Notes under the pieces: generated by a model
Told to the model about the DNA's origin: nothing
Seen by the model: only the letters and a program-made list of their open reading frames with translations
Database searches by the model: none
In this document: one piece after another, positions 7,262-10,571 of the stretch
Layout of the letters: each line of letters begins with the position of its first letter
How positions within the stretch are numbered: the stretch's first letter is position 1
DNA from: Isohypsibius dastychi
Lineage: Eukaryota > Tardigrada > Eutardigrada > Parachela > Isohypsibiidae
DNA: 10,571 nt
NCBI GenBank assembly: GCA_034696485.1
Contig: JAQIWT010001494.1
Span: forward strand, 1-10,571
Direction of reading: 5' to 3'
Program-made: the position numbers and the translations under genes

Positions 7262-8461
7262 TCAGGTGGAAATGCCACTTTTACCAAAAGCAGCCAAAAC
7301 CTTGACTCGAATAGCAGCAGCATTATCGGAATAAAACTTGCTAAAATCCAGCTTCAATAACTGAGCAACAGTCACCTCATTAGTCTCCATCAAAACCGAC
7401 TCGGCAGCTTTCTTTTTCTTGGCCGTTTCATAAGCAGTGTCAACTTCGGTGATGGTCAAGGCATCCGGACTTGAACAGCCATGAGCTTCTCCATTTCCGT
7501 TGCAGGCTCCGCAGGCCTTTCGCAGCATGGATCCAACGAGTCCAACCACCTGACTGGCAACCAAGTCCACGAGCTCTGGAGACTGGAATCCGGCTTTGTC
7601 GAGACGAACGATCTGGCTCAGTTCGCGGCTTGCTTGGAGAAGAACCATGGAATGGATAATTTCTTTCAGCGCCTCAAAACCCTTAATCCCGAAACTGATT
7701 CTTCGCTTAGTGGCACAGATATCTCCATTAGGACGAACAAAAAACTGACGGATAGTGGCCAGGTCACTTCCATTAAATCGAGACCAGCTGAAGTAAGCCT
7801 CCCCATTTAAGTTGATGAGCAAATCTGGCATGTTCTCAACACCCTTAATTAAAGAATAAAATTAGAAACAGAAATTTCAGGAAATTTAAAGAAAATGAGC
7901 TACCTGTCGTTCACCCAAATCAGCACGACCTTGAAGCACCACAGCACACAACTTGAAAAACTGATCCAACGACAGTGTTGAAGTTCTAGCGATATTCTGA
8001 GTCCAACCGACGCCAACTTCATGCTTCCACTCGGCAAAAACGAAAACTGGCTCCGAATTGACAGTTTGCGCGAAGACAAATTTTCCGAAACTGTCAACAT
8101 TTTATTTTGAAACCAAATAAAATTTTAATTAGGAATTTCAAAAAAAAAACATTAATAAAGGTTTTTCTACTAACGCGATCTTGAAGACTGGCAAGCCGTT
8201 GAAGATAAAGTTCGGTTTGAGGACTTCCGGTGCTTTTGGGACGCTATCCTTGCTGATCTTCGGGAATTTGAACGGATTCTCGGTGATGGCTGTTGGCGTT
8301 TTAGAGACAACTGGATTCTCACGCTTACGCTTGATGACCTTTCTGATGGCTTGGTGGTTGGGAACGGCGTTTTGACGCATAAACGGAGGAACGGGAATTT
8401 GGACTGGCAGGGGGGCATTCTGGCCAGAAGTAGGAGCAGCGAAAAGTTCTGGGAATTCCAT
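7262..8461 (-). CDS. spliced PC4 (p15)-domain protein of a virus-like element
   Basis: Three exons on the minus strand: 8461-8175, 8090-7904 and 7843-7262. The introns are 84 and 60 nt, with GT donors (GC|GTTAGT, CAG|GTAGCT) and AG acceptors (TTGACAG, AATTAAG). Phases agree and the joined frame has no stop, about 351 residues. Exon 1 is Pro-rich with a basic KRKR cluster, a possible nuclear signal. Exon 2 (EPVFVFAEW ... [18 protein letters not shown]) looks like a divergent PC4 fold. Exon 3 opens with a clear PC4 C-terminal domain: [19 protein letters not shown], then PNG, KRRIS and LKEII at the family's positions. A Cys-rich [13 protein letters not shown] patch and a Lys-rich helix follow. 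PC4 proteins bind single-stranded DNA and act in transcription and replication. The upstream ATG at 8509 is in frame but lies upstream of the predicted transcription start, so Met at 8461 is preferred. Confidence 0.75.
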
Positions 8462-8489
8462 TTTGGAAGATGAGAAGAATTTGGAGATT

Positions 8490-8528
8490 GAATGAATGAA
8501 CTCAAACATTGTGGGTTCCCTTATATAC
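8490..8528 (-). promoter_or_regulatory. TATA box plus TCATTCATTC initiator of the PC4-like gene
   Basis: On the minus strand TATATAAG spans 8527-8520, and TCATTCATTC spans 8499-8490, beginning 28 nt after the TATA start. Transcription should start in this 10-mer, about 37 nt before the ATG at 8461 and downstream of the ATG at 8509. This decides the start codon. The same pair at the same spacing precedes the divergent gene. Confidence 0.6.
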
Positions 8529-8540
8529 CCAAATTGAGGC

Positions 8541-8612
8541 TTGGAAGATTTTCACAGGTTTTACAGTGTTTTGGAAGATTTTTGCAGGTTTTACTGTGTT
8601 TTGGAAGATTTA
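8541..8612. repeat. 30-bp tandem repeat in the divergent promoter region
   Basis: TTGGAAGATTTT(C/G)CAGG-type units begin at 8541, 8571 and 8601 (30-bp period, about 2.4 copies, few differences). The array lies between the two back-to-back TATA boxes and could serve as a shared upstream activating element for both genes, which is inference. Confidence 0.7.
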
Positions 8613-8643
8613 TTAGGCAGATGGATTCTGCTGCGTCATGCAG

Positions 8644-8681
8644 TATAAAACGCAGAGTCATTTCTGATTGATCATTCATTC
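8644..8681 (+). promoter_or_regulatory. TATA box plus TCATTCATTC initiator of the TBP-like gene
   Basis: TATAAAA spans 8644-8650 and TCATTCATTC spans 8672-8681, exactly 28 nt from TATA start to 10-mer start. The ATG follows at 8688 in CAACATGG context, giving a very short 5' leader. Confidence 0.65.
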
Positions 8682-8687
8682 GTCAAC

Positions 8688-9614
8688 ATGGCTAATCACG
8701 TAATTTTTGACGCTGATTGGTTTTTTATTAACCGTGTAAAGCACATAAAGAAACTTGCTTATTTTGCGCCAAAGCTGGGTATGTTTGGTGAGGTCACCTT
8801 CAGTCTGCCCCCTGGCTCAGCCGTCCATCACAAGGATTTGACTAGTCAGGCCAAGTTTTTGCATGGTATCGACTGGCGAAGTGTCGGACAGTACCGTCAT
8901 GATCAAGTGCACGACGCTATTCTGAATATTCTCAAACGCCTCAATAACCTGCGTCTGGAATTCTTCGCCAAAGGACTGGACAGGGCCAAGTTTCTGGAAA
9001 CCTATCTTCCTTCCGTGACTGACCTGGATAAGACCGGATGCCCCAAGTACGAGGACGTGAAAATCCCAAAAACTACTTTACAGAAAGCTCTGGTCTTTGG
9101 CTCTTGGTTTGAATGGTCCGCATAAGTAACGTGGTAGCTACTGCCCATCTCGGATGTCCAGTTGATTTGGTTTATTTGGAAAAGAAATTACCGCTGGCTC
9201 TCTATCTTCCTAAACGTTTTTCCGGTCCCTTCGAAGTTTCAGTCCAGTCAAAGCCCATTGCCAGATTTACAGTAATGGCAAAATCACCATCAATGGTGGA
9301 AAATCAATTTCGGAATCCCAAGTCCTTGCCAATATTTATTGTAATCAAGTTTGAAATGTGGCTATGCTGTCTCTCTGAACGATTACAAGGTTGTCAATTC
9401 GATTGGTTGTGTGGATTTTGAGCGGTTTTTAAGGCTTGAAGATATCAGTCGCAAGCTGAATGCCGTGTATTGTCCTGAGCTCTTTTCTGGATTGACTGTC
9501 AAGTTGAGTGACTGTACTGCGGTTTTGCTTCATTCTGGTAAAGTAAATTTTCTAGGTGCAAAATCCGAGTTGGAACTGTCAGCAGCCAAACTTGAATTAA
9601 ATATTTTATTATGA
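8688..9614 (+). pseudogene. TBP-like protein with N-terminal extension, frameshifted
   Basis: The frame from the ATG at 8688 runs about 143 codons. That N-terminal part is unrecognised, with repeated Lys/Leu/Phe patches. A TATA-binding-protein-like saddle follows, spread over three more frames. Repeat 1 (about 9122-9264) has NVVATAHLGC and PKRF; it continues after a shift (about 9265-9350) with IYSNGKI and GGKS. Repeat 2 (9351-9614) has SIGCVDFERF, YCPELFSGL, HSGKV and GAKSELE. Order and spacing match both TBP direct repeats. Of the four Phe that kink DNA in cellular TBP, repeat 1 keeps one and has Tyr at the other; repeat 2 keeps one and appears to lack the last. Breaks lie near 9113-9122, 9262-9268 and 9340-9352, and each is the size of one missing base. 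They may be real decay or assembly error; I found no splice sites that explain them. The stop lies 11 bp from the polymerase stop on the other strand. Confidence 0.72.
9605..9610 (-). terminator. polyadenylation signal for the polymerase gene, inside the TBP-like tail
   Basis: AATAAA on the minus strand starts 16 nt after the polymerase stop (9626-9628) and lies within the last codons of the convergent TBP-like frame. ATTAAA on the plus strand at about 9646-9651 may serve the TBP-like gene, so the two 3' ends would overlap, as in compact viral genomes. Confidence 0.5.
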
Positions 9615-9625
9615 ACCGCTTGCAT

Positions 9626-9838
9626 TTAATATCCATAAGGCAAAGTATTAAACTGATCATCAACAATAACACGTTTCTCATACGTGACACGCCATTTTTT
9701 AGTCATGTCCGTTTGATAAATGGAAAGTTCTTTCTTATTACGTTTAAGAACATGAGAATATTTGATCAACTCAACAGAATTATCAGAAAGAATTTTAACC
9801 AAGTTGTTTAAGTTGAGCTGATCTTTTGCCTCACCGTT
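9626..9838 (-). pseudogene. polB: C-terminal piece of protein-primed family B DNA polymerase
   Basis: On the minus strand the frame reads KDQLNLNNLVKIL, a Lys-rich middle, KKWRVTYEKRVIVDD and ends in TLPYGY before TAA. The KRV...T.PYGY ending is characteristic of Polinton/Maverick-type polymerases (established family knowledge). It is in the same frame as the polymerase piece at 10318-10058 but separated by an insert that carries a stop codon. Confidence 0.75.
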
Positions 9839-10057
9839 GTCGGATGGTCGGATGGTCGGATGGTCGGATGGTCGGATGGTCGGATGGTCGGATGGTCGGA
9901 TGGTCGGTTGGTCGGATGGTTGGTTGGTCGGTTAGTCTTTAGCCCAACCCATCGTACAAACAAAATGGCGGTGTCGCCTGTCATGGTGACACGAATTGCG
10001 ACTGTTTTCTGCTCCTCCCTCTTTGATTGCCAGCCAACCAGGTGGACAATGGTGAAT
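9839..10057. mobile_element. repeat-bearing insert that interrupts the polymerase gene
   Basis: About 219 bp that the polymerase family does not need separate two colinear parts of the gene. One side is an 8-bp microsatellite (9841-9936). The other is a unique stretch (9937-10057) containing AAAATGGCGGTGTCG and a CCTGTCATGGTGACAC segment. I see no clear target duplication or inverted ends, so the element type is unknown. No donor/acceptor pair in matching phase supports an intron. Confidence 0.5.
9841..9936. repeat. 8-bp microsatellite (CGGATGGT)12
   Basis: Eight perfect CGGATGGT units (9841-9904) are followed by four imperfect ones to 9936. The perfect side adjoins the polymerase C-terminal piece and the decayed side the rest of the insert. 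Because 8 is not a multiple of 3, it reads as an 8-residue Pro/Ser/His/Arg/Thr repeat in any frame. Confidence 0.95.
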
Positions 10058-10318
10058 GATGGTGTGACCTTTGATCTTGATACAGTGCTCTTCGGTGTTG
10101 CTGACCCATCCGTAGCACTTTGGTCCAAGTAAGGCGAAACTTGTAATCCACTGGTCCGGTTTTAGTTCGCTGGTCAAATCACCCAGATAATTCCCGGTTG
10201 GTGGCATGAACTGGCCTGGCTTGTGCTTGAAAACGACTGAGTCAGTGTCGCAGTAGAGAAGTTGCGGTCCGAGTTTCTCCATAAACTTGTAGAGATGAAG
10301 GCGGGCTAGATATAGATG
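10058..10318 (-). pseudogene. polB: palm region of protein-primed family B DNA polymerase (Polinton-like)
   Basis: On the minus strand the frame carries ARLHLYKFMEKLG, then LLYCDTDSVVF with the catalytic YCDTDS (motif C, two metal-binding Asp) at 10238-10255. GNYLGDLTSEL, then FALLGPKCYGW and CIKIKGHTI follow, the order typical of Polinton/Maverick and related protein-primed polymerases. In-frame homology ends near 10058; the insert brings a stop at 9932-9934. Upstream an in-frame TAA lies at 10319-10321, and the family's preceding motifs (including the NS.WGK-type block) are not recognisable beyond 10309. CTATATCTAG near 10306 could be an intron acceptor, but a second insertion or truncation is equally likely. 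The polymerase would replicate linear DNA from a protein primer. This copy is non-functional as it stands. Confidence 0.85.
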
Positions 10319-10571
10319 TTAATCACAATTTCACCACATCACGCGTGTGATGGAATAAGTGTGATGTGGAAACTACATCGAGCTGCCCGGCGTTTGTGGT
10401 ATGTGGTGGCGTGATTGAAATGTGGTCACGTAATGAAAACGTGGCGAAGTGATGGAAACGTGGTAGTTTCCAATAGAGCTTTTACTGTGGAAATTCCAGT
10501 TCCAGTCGCGTTTACATTGCGCAATTGGAATCTGTTGCAAACCTGACTTCCCTTTCTGCTCATTCACGAGT
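10319..10571. other. unassigned segment with degenerate ~20-bp repeats
   Basis: Variants of GTGATGGAAACGTGG recur about five times between 10346 and 10465, and a 10-bp inverted pair, TGGAAACTAC (10367-10376) and GTAGTTTCCA (10463-10472), encloses most of them. CATCACGCGTGTGATG at 10337-10352 is a near-palindrome. It may be an intron or an inserted element within the polymerase gene. The end of the window (10480-10571) shows no recognisable coding sequence. Confidence 0.35.

Noticed and set aside
7481-7810. Plus-strand open frame of about 109 codons
   Set aside because: It is antisense to the PC4-like exon 3, which has clear family similarity; the plus frame has none.
8509-8509. Upstream in-frame ATG as start of the PC4-like gene
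   Set aside because: It lies only 11 nt after the TATA box, upstream of the expected transcription start, while the divergent gene fixes the TATA-to-start spacing. The ATG at 8461 is preferred.
9808-10132. Open frames on both strands across the 8-bp microsatellite
   Set aside because: An 8-bp repeat without stops is open in all frames on one strand; the apparent Pro/His or Trp/Gly repeat proteins are artefacts of the microsatellite.
10373-10567. Minus-strand frame that might hold the NS.WGK region of the polymerase
   Set aside because: A loose resemblance (LQQI...WNWNF) exists, but the key residues are absent and the spacing to the YCDTDS motif is too short; not enough to claim it.

Overview
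The window looks like nuclear DNA of an invertebrate animal, probably an arthropod or similar small-intron lineage. Genes are split by short GT-AG introns (about 60-100 nt), one exon chain is clearly a metazoan ABCG half-transporter, AATAAA signals follow several genes, and a hAT-type MITE and microsatellites are present. No bacterial operon structure or Shine-Dalgarno pattern is visible. The species cannot be named from the sequence alone.

Left part (1-5700). Positions 1-710 hold degenerate repeats and no clear gene. At 711-1661 (+) lies a reading frame with an EssD-like (Endonuclea_NS_2 type) DNA/RNA non-specific nuclease domain and a C-terminal membrane anchor, followed by AATAAA. Positions 1662-2552 are unexplained. 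At 2553-3086 (+) is an unassigned multi-pass membrane ORF, possibly the first exon of a chemoreceptor. On the minus strand at 4902-4335 is the first exon of a type II membrane protein; its intron is occupied by a complete 511-bp hAT-like MITE (3816-4326) whose 8-bp target duplication contains the 5' splice site. A probable later exon lies near 3630-3436. A small Ser/Asp-rich two-exon minus-strand gene is suggested at 5472-5100.

Middle (5731-7094). Six plus-strand exons encode the linker and most of the transmembrane half of an ABCG1/ABCG4-like transporter. The ATP-binding half is absent upstream and the last exon is absent downstream. One intron has a GC donor and no usable AG acceptor. This looks like a partial or decaying copy.

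Right part (about 7196-10318) is a compact, virus-like gene block of Polinton/Maverick or related origin. A spliced minus-strand gene (8461-7262) encodes a protein with a PC4 (p15) single-stranded-DNA-binding domain and probably a second, divergent one. A divergent plus-strand gene (8688-9614) encodes a TATA-binding-protein-like saddle behind a 140-residue N-terminal region, broken by three small frameshifts. Converging on it, with 11 bp between stops, is the 3' part of a protein-primed family B DNA polymerase (10318-9626, minus) carrying the YCDTDS catalytic motif; it is interrupted by an insert with an 8-bp microsatellite. The two divergent genes have matched promoters: a TATA box followed exactly 28 nt later by the same 10-mer, TCATTCATTC.

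The most interesting inference is that a protein-primed DNA virus or transposon lineage carried its own TBP-like and PC4-like transcription proteins and a stereotyped TATA/initiator promoter. The present copy is integrated just after, or inside the last intron of, the ABCG gene copy and is degraded.
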